Positions 1 through 9,804 of a stretch of DNA of 64,000 nucleotides are shown one piece after another (the stretch's first letter is position 1; every line of letters starts with the position of its first letter). The DNA is from Sophora flavescens (Eukaryota; Streptophyta; Magnoliopsida; Fabales; Fabaceae): contig JAUPTC010000020.1 of NCBI GenBank assembly GCA_030762895.1, positions 186,001 to 250,000 of the forward strand. The letters run 5' to 3'. A model generated the notes under the pieces. It worked only from the letters and a program-made list of their open reading frames with translations. It searched no databases and was not told where the DNA came from. A program made the translations under genes and the position numbers.

Positions 1-345
1 TAATTGGGCTTAAGATTAGTATGTTAGGCCCATTTAAGTGAAGGTATATCATGGACTGCGCACTGATCCTTGCAAGAGTACTCGGGACCCAATTTAGCCT
101 TGATTTTGGTCTAATTTGACAATTATTGTGATACCTGAAATTGTTGGTCCCTTCCTTTTCTTTCTAGGGAGAACAAGCTCACCAAAATCCAAAATTTGTA
201 GCTCTAGTTATGCTCTGCGCAAGGCAACAAGGTCGGGATGAGTGAAAAATCTGAAAATTAACAATGTTTAGCAATTAAGCCCAATCAAGCCCAATAATTT
301 AAAACCAAAAACAATGATTGTAAAAGTTGTCTAATTTCCTTCTCT
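1..345 (-). repeat. Satellite monomer, minus orientation
   Basis: Partial copy of the ~453-bp satellite that fills most of the window, in the same orientation as 34.9-58.2 kb. It carries the usual landmarks: TAAGTTAGGCCCATTTAAG-like sequence (here with one change), a CTAGGG block near 170 and GTGAAAAATC near 243. It stops at about 345, where the orientation flips. Confidence 0.9.
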
Positions 346-427
346 CTCTAGCTTGTTGCCTTGTGCAGAGCATAACTAGAGCTACAGATATCGGATTTTG
401 ATGATCTTGCTGTCCCTAGAAAGATAA
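346..427 (+). repeat. Satellite fragment, plus orientation, after inversion
   Basis: About 80 bp of the same satellite in the opposite orientation, running from CTTGTTGCCTTGTGCAGAGC to the CCCTAGAAAGATAA block. The junction with the preceding minus copy falls in a CTTGTTG motif present in both orientations' breakpoints. Non-satellite DNA begins right after AAAGATAA. Confidence 0.85.
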
Positions 428-1100
428 AACTTAGTTAAAATGGTACCTTTAGTTGTGTGAAGAAGAAGATGAATAGTTGTAAAAAAATGTTTTTGTGAAA
501 GGAAGCAAAAGTGTGAAATGGTTACACTTTGAAACTCAAATAGAAGAAGGAAAGGAGAGGGGGAGGGCGTCAGTTTTGGGGCAGATTGGAGGGGAGAGAA
601 GAGCTTGACTTGGTTGAGAAGAAAGGAGGTATGGTGTAGGTAAGGTGTGTGTAAGAAAGTATGGTGATTTGACTTGATTGGTGTAAGGAAGGTATGGCCA
701 TGGACATGCCTATGTCATAGCCTTCACATCAGTCAATCTACTCCATTTTTTCTCTGCTCCAACATGCATCAGATGAATTTCCCGGTCGTATTTCCCGACG
801 ATTCGCCCGGGTAGTACTCGGAAATTCGGCCCCGAACAAGATTTCTCAAAACACTCCAAACCCACACAAAACATAAAAAAAAAACACTAATCGTCTCGTT
901 CATGAGTCAATATTAGGTCTCTAGCTCAAGAAACTCAGATCGGCTTTGAAAACCCGGCACGCTTTCTGCCTCAATTTTATACCGAAAATTTTCTGCGTGA
1001 CTTCATACAGTAAAATAACACAAGAAAATGATTTTATTTAAAATAAAATCATCCTCTGGATTTTATCACAATTAAATAAATTAAAGCATGCATTTACTAA
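427..1100. other. Non-satellite block, left part (LTR-like, no ORF)
   Basis: Single-copy in the window. Holds a purine-rich stretch (530-660), a GC-richer patch (780-840) and an AT-rich end running into the N gap. No credible ORF. Read on the minus strand it looks like untranslated or LTR-type sequence, and together with 1601-4650 it may be one inserted element interrupting the satellite between AAAGATAA (near 427) and GGAAGGGACC (4652). No TG...CA ends or target duplication could be defined, so the element class is open. The equivalent sequence in copy B would lie within the second gap. Confidence 0.4.
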
Positions 1101-1600
1101 NNNNNNNNNNNNNNNNNNNNNNNNNNNNNNNNNNNNNNNNNNNNNNNNNNNNNNNNNNNNNNNNNNNNNNNNNNNNNNNNNNNNNNNNNNNNNNNNNNNN
1201 NNNNNNNNNNNNNNNNNNNNNNNNNNNNNNNNNNNNNNNNNNNNNNNNNNNNNNNNNNNNNNNNNNNNNNNNNNNNNNNNNNNNNNNNNNNNNNNNNNNN
1301 NNNNNNNNNNNNNNNNNNNNNNNNNNNNNNNNNNNNNNNNNNNNNNNNNNNNNNNNNNNNNNNNNNNNNNNNNNNNNNNNNNNNNNNNNNNNNNNNNNNN
1401 NNNNNNNNNNNNNNNNNNNNNNNNNNNNNNNNNNNNNNNNNNNNNNNNNNNNNNNNNNNNNNNNNNNNNNNNNNNNNNNNNNNNNNNNNNNNNNNNNNNN
1501 NNNNNNNNNNNNNNNNNNNNNNNNNNNNNNNNNNNNNNNNNNNNNNNNNNNNNNNNNNNNNNNNNNNNNNNNNNNNNNNNNNNNNNNNNNNNNNNNNNNN
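1101..1600. other. Assembly gap (500 N)
   Basis: Exactly 500 N, a usual fixed-length scaffold placeholder, so the true length is unknown. The right edge lies about 40 bp before a T-rich run (1635-1648) at which the second gap also ends. Confidence 0.99.
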
Positions 1601-1918
1601 TTCAACATACACAAGGTTACCAAAAAGGTACTTAATTTTTTTTTTCTTTAAAGAAAAGAAGTAAAAGGTAAAGAAACTCACAACTTGAAAACGACATCAG
1701 ATACATACATATAATATTGCCTCGAAAGATCTTAGGTTTTAACATTACACCACGGCCTTAATCAATATGGCCAACAGAAACGAAAACATAACTGAAACAT
1801 AACCGAGAAGATAAGGTAAATAAAACACCAACTGGGAATGGGAATCTGGGAATCTAAACTCGAAAGAAAAGCTCAAAAGCCAAGACTAACGGATCACTCA
1901 AAACAAAGCCTCCAACCA

Positions 1919-2429
1919 CTACCAATTCCTACGACACTCGGAGTGGCCACAAACGCTCCCACAAGAAGAAGTCTCCGGCTCCGGGTCAATCACCTCTCCT
2001 CCGTCATCCAACGGGACATCCTCCTCCTCAATATCCAAAGGGTGATAACCCGCCTCGAGCTCCTCATCCCACCAGTCGTCTACCACCACGAGGCTACTCC
2101 TCGGATCCTCTTCGGGATCTTCTCGAGATCTTCCTCCACCTGTTCCTCCTCCTCCTCGGCTCGGCAGGCTCAACGTGAGGGTGAAGTAGACCGGCTTCCT
2201 GTAGCGTGTTCGTGTACAACCATGGCGGTGGAAGAATCACGCTCATGGATTCCACCGAGTGGATCCTCCTAATGTGCTCTCCATGTATATTAGCTTCAAT
2301 AGTAGTGATTGGCCCTCGGTACGTCGCCGTAGTCGCATTCGCGTCCATCCTCCAATTCCCAATCCTGTCGACCTCGTCAAAAGTCTCTGTCCGTGTGACC
2401 TCAGGTACAAGAGGGACAAGAGGGTCCAT
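1919..2429 (-). pseudogene. Acidic ORF remnant, copy A (frameshifted)
   Basis: Not a family I recognise. The minus-strand frame opens with ATG at 2429, directly preceded by an in-frame TAG that could be the end of a TTTAG splice acceptor. It reads a neutral N-terminal part of about 90 residues ending near HPHVEPAEP, then shifts frame around 2095-2175. The other frame continues with an acidic part containing VDDWWDEELEAG and DVPLDDGGEVIDPEPETSS and ends ECRRNW-stop at 1919. Copy B reads the two halves as one frame with three DPEE-type tetrapeptide repeats where copy A is broken. The break region differs at CAG/CTG sites, so it may be sequencing error. No membrane segment or known motif seen. 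Confidence 0.45.
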
Positions 2430-3904
2430 CTAAAGCATACGCATACCCGGTACGAGGAAAATAAAAGAACATACAGACATGCAAGAGTGAGATACCGTCA
2501 TAAGATATATCCCACAACAACCATATACATGATACATGCAACACGAAATCAGATCAACAGTTAAAGCATGCATAATCATCATAATATAACAGTGTTATAT
2601 CAAGGGGTCCTCAAGCCCGTACAATCAGTTTTCGAAAATGTGCATGACACTTCAATATCAGGCTCTATCCTAATCTCATGAGATCACAACACCATGTTAT
2701 CACTGGAGAAGATAGAGTTGGTCAAGCTCTGCCCACCGGGCTGTTGCCACCGCATCCTGATGCACCAGGCCTCTTGGTCAGACAACGCCACATGCCCTTA
2801 ACAAAACAGCTAGCAATGTGACTGACTCTCAGATACCCCATGGGTATCCTCAATAAGCAAAGGCACGTCTGCCAGGGGAAATGCATATGAATAAAATCTT
2901 TCCTTTTAAGGTTTTTCTTTGTGTAAATATTTCACTGTCAAAGCTCAAAGCTAATGACTTAACATTATTTCCCCATCACTTGAAAACGTAGAAACATAGG
3001 ACACACAGTCCGAATGCTCAATCCCAACACCTAGACCGTGGCCGCAGTCAAGGTTTGTGGTAAAGGAAATCAATATACTTTTAGTCATGTTTTACTTATC
3101 ATGCTAAGGACAATAGCCCACAACAACGGAAATCAGAACGAACTGTCCTCGATTCCGCGAATTGGACTTGAAGTCCATAACATTACGAATAGGACTTTAC
3201 GGTCCCGAATTAACACTGATCCAAGATCACGTGCTAAGCATGGAAAACTAGAGGCGACATCTCACGTCTAGATTCCTATTCTTTTAGTACTTATCTTTCA
3301 TTTGACGAAAACAGTTTTCGAAACCGAAAGCCTCGATAACCTATGCTGGCTATCGGAAAGTTTCTAAATCATTTGGGAGAAAACCTTTCTTTTGAAAATC
3401 CTTTATAAAACGTTTTTGAAACACTTTTAACTTTGAAAATCCCCAATAGGATATTGTAAAATATTTTCGAAAGTTTTCACTTAAAACACATAGTTCGAAA
3501 AGGGTTTTTCTCTTGCATTCTAGAAATCACTAAAACTATATTGTCACATAAAACAAGTACTTTTAAACATTCAAGCTTTTTGGAAAAGAACACCCATCCT
3601 TTCATCTTCAAAGCTTATTAAGGTTTTTAATCCTTATTAATGATTGAAGCACGGACACACGTCCGGCTTAGCAAACTTCAAACAACAACAGCAGTATGTA
3701 CACATATATATATATTCACAGTTCAATGCCAATATCACAGTTCATCACAGTTATACATCTCAACATATATAACGATACAGTTCAACTTCATATAATAGCA
3801 TAACATTTCCGATAATCCAGTAACTCAATAATAGTCAAGTAAACAATTAATCAAATACACACATGCATACAGTTGTTGAATATCTTTCGGAAATCCCCTC
3901 TTAC
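2430..3904 (-). other. Possible intron upstream of acidic ORF, copy A
   Basis: The donor-like GAG/GTAAGAGG (GT at 3904-3903) matches the plant consensus very well, and the acceptor-like TATGCTTTAG ends right before the ORF's ATG. Between them are about 1.47 kb with no ORF. The same signals are kept in copy B (donor GT near 60970, acceptor near 59504), but copies this similar give no independent support. Inference only, without transcript evidence. Confidence 0.25.
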
Positions 3905-4650
3905 CTCAAAAGACGATAAGGGTTCCGACTACGAAAACTAAGGATCACGAACGTCCGTGCGTAACGAATCTAAGGTTACACACATGAAACCATAGGTTAG
4001 ATTTTTAATCATAGAACACTAGCCACAAGGCATAGGTTCGGTTTTCAACAATGGTTTTGGATTAAGGTTTTCCAAAAATCATGCAACTTACGGATTTATG
4101 ATCCTTAAGTGCTAGGAGTTCTTAAAACACCAAAAGGAGCCTTATACATCAAGGAGCCCAAATCCATGATCACTTTGGAAAAACCTCAAAGTACATATAA
4201 CAAAACACTTAGAGTTTTCACTTTTTCATGAAAATACATAAAAGTTTCTAAACTTTTCCAATCACTTAAACCTAGAATCCTTATGTACATAGGAGCTCTT
4301 GGTCATGATCATGTTGGAATAACACTCAAACACAAGCTTAACCAAGCAAAGATGAAACAAAACTCATATGGCACAAAAGACATAGATTCTGTCCAGTAGA
4401 GAAAATGGTGTTCGAGATTTTTGTTTTCCACAAGATTTTAGTATGTTGTAGAGGAAGTAAAAATAAGAAAATAGAAATAGGTTTCACCTCAATCGGAGTT
4501 TTCTACAATTTTAGAGAATTTTTTGAAGTTTAAAAGCATATTATGAACTCAAAACATCAACTATGAAAATAAAGCCAAAACTTGAAAAACAAATGGTATA
4601 GGGACATTACCTTTACCAATATGAACAACTTTGATGAAGAACACAACTTG

Positions 4651-5615
4651 AAGGAAGGGACCTACAAATTCAGGTTCACAAGAATTGTCAAATTATTCCA
4701 AAATCAAGGCTAAATTGGGTCCCGAGTTCTCTGGCGCGGATCAGTGCACAGTCCATGATGTTCCTTCACTTAAATGGGCCTAACTTACTCATCTTAAGCC
4801 CAATTGAGGCATATGATACCTTGTTGGAAAGCTTATTCAGAGGCCCTTAATTTGGTCTAGGGTTTGGTCGGGATTAAAAAGCATAAATAGCAGTTTACTG
4901 CCGTACAAGCCAGAGAGAGAAGGAAATTAGACAACCTTTACAATCATTGTTTTTGCTTTTACATTATTGGGCATAATTGCTAAACATTGTTAATTTTCGG
5001 ATTTTTCACTCTTCCTGAACTTGTTGCCTTGTGCAGAGCATAACTAGAGCTACAGATATCAGATTTTGATAATCTTGATGTCCCTAGAAAGATAAGGAAG
5101 GGACCTACAATTTCAGGTTCACAAGAATTGTCAAATTATTCCAAAATCAAGGCTAAATTGGGTCCCGAGTTCTCTGGCACGGATCAGTGTGCAGTCTATG
5201 ATATTCTTTCACTTAAATGGGCCTAACTTACTAATCTCCGCGCCAATTGAGGCATATGATACCTTGTTGGAAAGCTTATTCAGAGGCCCTTAATTTGGTC
5301 TGGGGTTTGGTCAGGATTAATAAGCAAAAGTAGCAGTTTACAGCCGCACAAGCCAGAGAGAGACGGAAATTAGACAACTTTTACAATCATTGTTTTTGCT
5401 TTTACATTATTGGGCGTAATTGCAAAACATTGTTAATTTTCGGATTTTTCACTCTTCCTGACCTTGTTGCCTTGTGCAGAGCATAACTAGAGCTACAAAT
5501 ATCGGATTTTGATGATCTTGCTGTCCCTAGAAAGATAAGGAAGGGACCTACAGTTTCAGGTTCACATGAATAGTCAAATTATTCCAAAATCAAGGCTAAA
5601 TTGAGTCCCGAGTTC
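4651..5615 (+). repeat. Satellite array, plus orientation (about two monomers)
   Basis: Resumes at GGAAGGGACC after block A and runs to the left end of element 1. Each unit shows TGGGCCTAACTTACT, CCTTGTTGGAAAGC, a TAGGGTTTGG telo-box-like motif (first at 4858), CATAAATAGC or a variant, a GAGAGAG leader-like stretch and the CCCTAGAAAGATAAGG block. Copied at 61717-62681. Confidence 0.93.
5611..5615. other. Target-site duplication, element 1 (left)
   Basis: AGTTC directly left of the LTR; the same AGTTC follows the right LTR at 15811-15815. Removing the element restores the satellite sequence CCCGAGTTCTCTGGCGCGG. Confidence 0.93.
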
Positions 5616-6397
5616 TGTTGAGTCACCGGCAAGTGTACTGGGTCGTCGTACGTAATAAAACACGGTAAGTAATTACCGAGGTCGGACACAGGGATTGGGC
5701 TACCAATTCTACCAATTTACAGAAATTTGATATGGTTGGTCAAGTAACTGAAAGTGGTTGGGAAGAGAGAAAATAGGATCACAAGTTCAAATCCACACGA
5801 ATTAACAAATCGATTAAGAGTGAAAATATGGATTAAAAACGCCTAAGGTCACAAATCTACCTACCCAATCATGCATAGTACCCAAGTGATGATGATCCTC
5901 TCCCTAGGTTCAATTTTAATGTCAACCGGGACCCCTAATTTCTCCTAAATTCATTGTCGTGCTCAAAAGGACGTATTCAACGATTGGCTTAATTACTTGC
6001 TACAGTCTCCTACTCACTCTCGTGCAATATTCAATCAGTGATCCCAATTCAAGTTCTAAACGCGAATTTCCTATCAAGCCTCATCACGTTAACTAGTTAA
6101 TCACGCATGCATATGATCAACGCAATGAAATCAGAATTGGAAAACAAGAATTGAGTTAAAGGATAGAGATATACATCACATTGAATCACTACACCGCCAT
6201 GGGTGGTTTCATTGATCCCTTAGACAAGGGGATTAGTTCGTCATGCCCGTAATAATGACAAACGAACTATCGGAATTCATCATAATTCTAAATTAAGAAA
6301 AGAAAAGAGGGAGACGCAGCTCCAGAATAAGGATTCTAAGAGATCTAAAATCTGTTCTGATCAAAAAGTATGGTATCTGGTTCTGTCTGAACTACTT

Positions 6398-6405
6398 TAT
6401 TTATA
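6398..6405 (-). promoter_or_regulatory. TATA box of element 1 LTR promoter (left LTR)
   Basis: TATAAATA on the minus strand, with a CACGTG G-box at 6413-6418, 7 bp upstream, and the palindrome cluster right behind it. Conserved in the right LTR (15276-15283, though its CACGTG reads CACGCG) and in the third copy (63464-63471). Confidence 0.6.
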
Positions 6406-6417
6406 AGGAGGCCACGT

Positions 6418-6736
6418 GTCACGGCCGTGATGGCCATCACGGCCAAGCCGTGACGCGTTCTGGAATAGGCGCGCTTTCAAATCTGGAGCATCACGGCCGT
6501 TAGCCTCATCACGGCTAGGCCGTGATCGCTTCCCGCCTGGCTTCACCCGGTAGTGATCTGTATCACGGCTAGGCCGTGAAAGCTTCTGCCTTCTGCCTTC
6601 TGGATTGTCACGGCCGTGATGGTCATCACGGCCAGGCCGTGATGGTCATCACGGCCGGGCCGTGACTGCTTCTGACTTTTTCCTTCTGCTCTGCTTGATC
6701 ATGGCGGTGATGGTCATCACGGCCAGGCCGTGATGG
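6418..6736. repeat. GC-rich palindrome cluster in U3 (TCACGGCCGTGA type)
   Basis: An irregular series of a perfect 12-bp palindrome, TCACGGCCGTGA, and a near-palindrome, TCACGGCTAGGCCGTGA, spaced by short CTTCTG-rich linkers. Much more GC-rich than the rest of the element and directly upstream of the TATA box. Likely CpG-rich and able to form hairpins; a role in transcription or silencing is inference. Confidence 0.85.
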
Positions 6737-6959
6737 GCTCTGTTTGGCTCATATTCTTCACTTTTCAAGCTCTAATCCATCAAAGCTCCATCAAGGCTAT
6801 TTTCTGATCATTTTTCCTTAAATTCCTGCAAAACAACACCAAGAGACCGCTTAACCCGTTCCAAGGGAAAAACTAACAAAACTCAACTAATCATGCCTAA
6901 ACTATATGAAAAATGCATGCGAAAGTGCACATGAAATATGATGTAAAATCAAACTATCA

Positions 6960-6975
6960 AATCACCCCAAGCTTA
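6960..6975 (-). promoter_or_regulatory. Polypurine tract of element 1
   Basis: Minus-strand AAGCTTGGGGTGATT abuts the 3' LTR start TGATAGTTT. This is the expected place for plus-strand DNA priming. Element 2 has the related TTTGGGGAATTT at the same place. Confidence 0.75.
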
Positions 6976-8730
6976 AAACTTGCTTGTCCTCAAGCAAACA
7001 CTAAGGCCAGAAGATCAAAAAGCATGGATAGTGTGATTTAGAACCCGAGTAGTAACTGATCCAAGTAATAGGCAATTCAAATAATTTAGCAAGAGACAAT
7101 CAATTCAAGTCCAATTAGACGCCTAGGTTTCTTAGACTCATATTCTCACTGATTTGGGCACTCTTTCTCACTGAAAATCACCCCAAGCTTGTTCATTAGC
7201 TTGGCACTCCTTCTCACCCTCACTCAAGTGTTTAGGGATATATGACATTTCGCTCCATTTTCCTCAAGGAATGAATTCTACCATAGGCTTGACTATCAAC
7301 CGAATCTCTACTTTATTAATGAAAGAAATTAAAAATCAGGAGGTCTTTGGCTTTGGTTGTAACGGGGCCATGGGATTAATCGTTAGGTGGGGAAATCAAG
7401 AAAAGGAAATTTCAAAAGGCTACACAAAACATTAAGCATTGCAAACATGACCTTCTAAAATACCCCTTTTGGGTTTTGATTCACTTTTCCACCTTTCTTT
7501 CTTTCCTCTTGTTTTTATTTCTCAGTTTCCTTTTGTCATCTCCTTCTCCATTTTTTTGTTTCCTTTTTCTTTTTATTTTCATTTGAGAAGGGGAGATTTT
7601 CAATTTAGGAGAAATAAATTTTTTTTTTTTGAATTTTTCATCCCGTGCTTTTTCAACTACCTTTTTACCCTTTCTGTAATACTTTAGAAGGTCCTATCAA
7701 GCATCATTCAACCATATATTTCAAGGTACCAAGAAAAGTATTTTATTCTTTTAGGCTCAAAATTTGGGCAACTAAGGGGTAGCATTTTGTCAATCAAAGC
7801 TCGCAAGGCGGAAAAAATACCTAGTGCCTCAATCAATTTTAAAAATGTTTTAAAAAATTTTTAAGTTTTAAAACGGTTTCAAGTCAAGTTCTAGAAAAAT
7901 ACAATCCGAGAGGAATAAAATTCTAACACAAAGAATGGGAAGATATAGTAAGTACCCCTTTGGCTCAAAATCTCACATTTTGTAGTTCGAAATCGGTGAG
8001 AAAACACGAATCTATGGAACCACATGCTAATTATTAACTATCAAAGATCATCTCAAACATTTTCATTATTTGCCTTATCACAAGAATAACAATTGGGTTC
8101 AACAATCCACTATCTCTATTTATTTGTCACTCAGTTCTCACAATTGGATGCATCATATCTAAGCAAAGGGCAATCGAATCATGTGATCATGCAAAACTAT
8201 CATGCAAAACTATATGAATGCAACATGAACAATGCAGATGCAAAATACCCCTACCCCAAGCTTAAAAATTTACATTGTCCCCAATGTAAACAATCAAGTC
8301 GGAGAGAGGAGAAAAATTGGAACGACTTACCAAGGCGGTAGCGGGTGTTGGCTCTCATTTCAGTCAGAAACTTGTTAGGAAGTACATCACGGCCGTGAGC
8401 CTCATCACGGCTAGGCCATGATCAATTCTGGTCCTCAGGGTTGGCATGTCACGGCCGGGATGGCCATCACGACCAGGCCGTGACACTTTCTGCTCTTCAG
8501 GGTCTTTCCATCACGCACGTGATGGGTATCACGGCTAGGCCGTGATCCTTTCTGGTCTTCATTTTTAGCCCATCACGGCCGTGACCAGTGTCACGGCCTG
8601 GGCGTGATGGCTGCTGCCTCTGCTTTTTCCTTGTCTTCTTTCCCTGAAATCACTTGGCAAAAACTCTTGATCTTCTCAAATTATTCAAGAGTGAAATCAA
8701 AAACAAAAACTACTAAGAAAATGAAAATAA
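6976..8730 (-). other. 3' noncoding region of element 1
   Basis: About 1.75 kb between integrase and the 3' LTR without a convincing ORF. It contains a long pyrimidine-rich run on the plus strand (about 7480-7675, purine-rich in the sense strand), a GGTTGTAACGGGGCC motif near 7355 also present in element 2 near 26943, a TACATTGTCCCCAATG motif near 8271 with a counterpart near 27843, and a second palindrome cluster (8385-8610). The env-like gene of some Athila elements would sit here and is absent. Confidence 0.7.
8385..8610. repeat. Second palindrome cluster, downstream of integrase
   Basis: Further units of the U3 palindrome family (CATCACGGCCGTGAGCC, TCACGGCTAGGCC, GTCACGGCC) inside the element's body, about 1.65 kb from the LTR cluster. 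Some units carry changes such as TCACGACC and TCACGCACGTGA. Confidence 0.8.
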
Positions 8731-9804
8731 CTAAAGAGAAGGGTTAAGAAACTTGGGTTGCCTCCCAATAAGCGCTTGTTTAACGTCCCGAGCCTGACTC
8801 AAGTCACCCCTAAGGGTTAATCCAGAAGAAGAACTTGCTTTGCCGTTTGGGATTGATTCCCCATGATAATACTTTAGCCTTTGCCCGTTTACCTTGAAGT
8901 TGCCAGAGGCCCCTTCTAATTCCACTGCTCCGTGTGGGAAGACTTGGAGGATCTTGAATGGTCCCGGCCACCTCGATTTCAGATTTCCAGGAAAGAGCCT
9001 CAACCTTGAATTATAAAGGAGTACCATTTGTCCGGGCTCAAACCTTCTAGGCAAGATGTGCTTGTCATACCATGCCTTAGTTCGCTCCTTGTAGATTCTT
9101 GCATTTTCATAAGCTTGCATGTGGATCTCGGACAACTCATTTAAATCCAAAAGCCTCTTCTCACCGGCCTTCGTCAAGTCAAAGTTGAGTTCTCGAATTG
9201 CCCAATAAGACTTTTCCTCCAACTCCACCGGCAAGTGGCATGCCTTTCCAAACACCAAATTGTAGGGAGACCTTCCAATTGGAGTCTTGAAGGCGGTCCT
9301 ATAAGCCCATAAAGCATCATCTAACTTTTTTGACCAATCCTTCTGTGAGGAGTTGACGGTTTTCTCAAGAATACGCTTCAACTCACAGTTGGATACCTTC
9401 GCTTGCCCATTTGTCCGGGGATGATAAGGAGTAGAGACTCTATGCTTGACCCCATACTTCTCAAGAAGCTTGTGCATTTGATTGTTGCAAAAGTGGGATC
9501 CCCCATCACTAATCAACACTCTAGGGACCCCAAACCTCGAGAAGATATTGCGCCTTAGGAATTCCATGACTACCCGCGCATCATATGTAGTTGTTGGGAT
9601 TGCCTCTACCCACTTTGACACGTAGTCCACAACCACCAAAATGTATTGGTAGGAGAAAGATGGTGGGAATGGTCCCATGAAATCTATCCCCCATACATCA
9701 AAGAGCTCTACTTCAAGCATGCAATTCAAGGGGAGTTCATGCCGCTTAGAGATATTGCCAACTCTTTGGCAACGATCACAGTTTTCGACAAAGGTGTGGG
9801 CATC
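8731..9804 (-). pseudogene. Integrase core and C-terminus, element 1 (inactive)
   Basis: Continues the frame of the upstream RT-RNase H segment after the amber codon at 9805-9807. The first residues hold the second half of the zinc-binding HHCC motif (ENCDRCQ). The core has D in VWGIDFMGP and D in LISDGGSHF, but the residue exactly 35 positions after the second D is lysine (NGQAKVSN, codon 9397-9399), where the D,D35E family has glutamate; element 2 keeps it (NGQAELSN). An AAG from GAG change fits C-to-T transition. The C-terminal part includes GPFKILQVFPHGAVELE, as in Athila integrases. The last 40 or so residues have no obvious match to element 2. The strand-transfer enzyme should be dead. 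Confidence 0.88.

Larger units (their letters stand above)
1601..4650 (-). other. Non-satellite block, copy A
   Basis: Repeated with few differences at 58712-61716. Contents: an A/T-rich segment (1601-1900), the acidic ORF remnant (1919-2429), a noncoding stretch with no ORF (2430-3900) and a second AT-rich noncoding stretch (3905-4650). Minus-strand reading suggests transcription right to left: an untranslated leader, a strong splice-donor-like TTTGAG/GTAAGAGG at 3910-3897, then a possible intron and the ORF. I infer a retroelement remnant or LTR-type unit, but recognise no family. Confidence 0.4.
5616..6959 (-). repeat. Left (3') LTR of element 1
   Basis: Begins TGTTGAGTCACCGGC and ends AAACTATCA. 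On the minus strand U3 lies at the high-coordinate side, holding a GC-rich palindrome cluster (6418-6736) and a TATAAATA box (6398-6405). Relative to the right LTR it lacks 57 bp between two TCTC repeats near 6007, a deletion shared by the copy at 62682-64000. Confidence 0.95.

Noticed and set aside
1081..1681. Open frames across the N gaps (also 58152-58817)
   Set aside because: They are made of undetermined bases; only a few real residues at each end.
1838..2272. Plus-strand ORF over the acidic ORF (copy at 58910-59263)
   Set aside because: Composition (Ser/Leu/Arg-rich) is that of the antisense of a Glu/Asp-rich frame; the minus frame shows the repeat structure.
427..4650. A complete LTR retrotransposon with defined ends
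   Set aside because: No paired LTRs, TG...CA termini or target duplication could be found, and a gap lies inside.
4858..4865. Telomere-type TTTAGGG repeats
   Set aside because: Only a single TAGGGTT(T) per monomer occurs, never in tandem.
6418..6736. Spaced palindromic repeats resembling a CRISPR array
   Set aside because: Units are irregular in length and spacing, spacers are not unique, and they lie in the LTR of a plant retrotransposon.
6960..8730. An env-like gene in the elements
   Set aside because: No long frame, signal peptide or membrane segment in either 3' region; stops are frequent on the sense strand.
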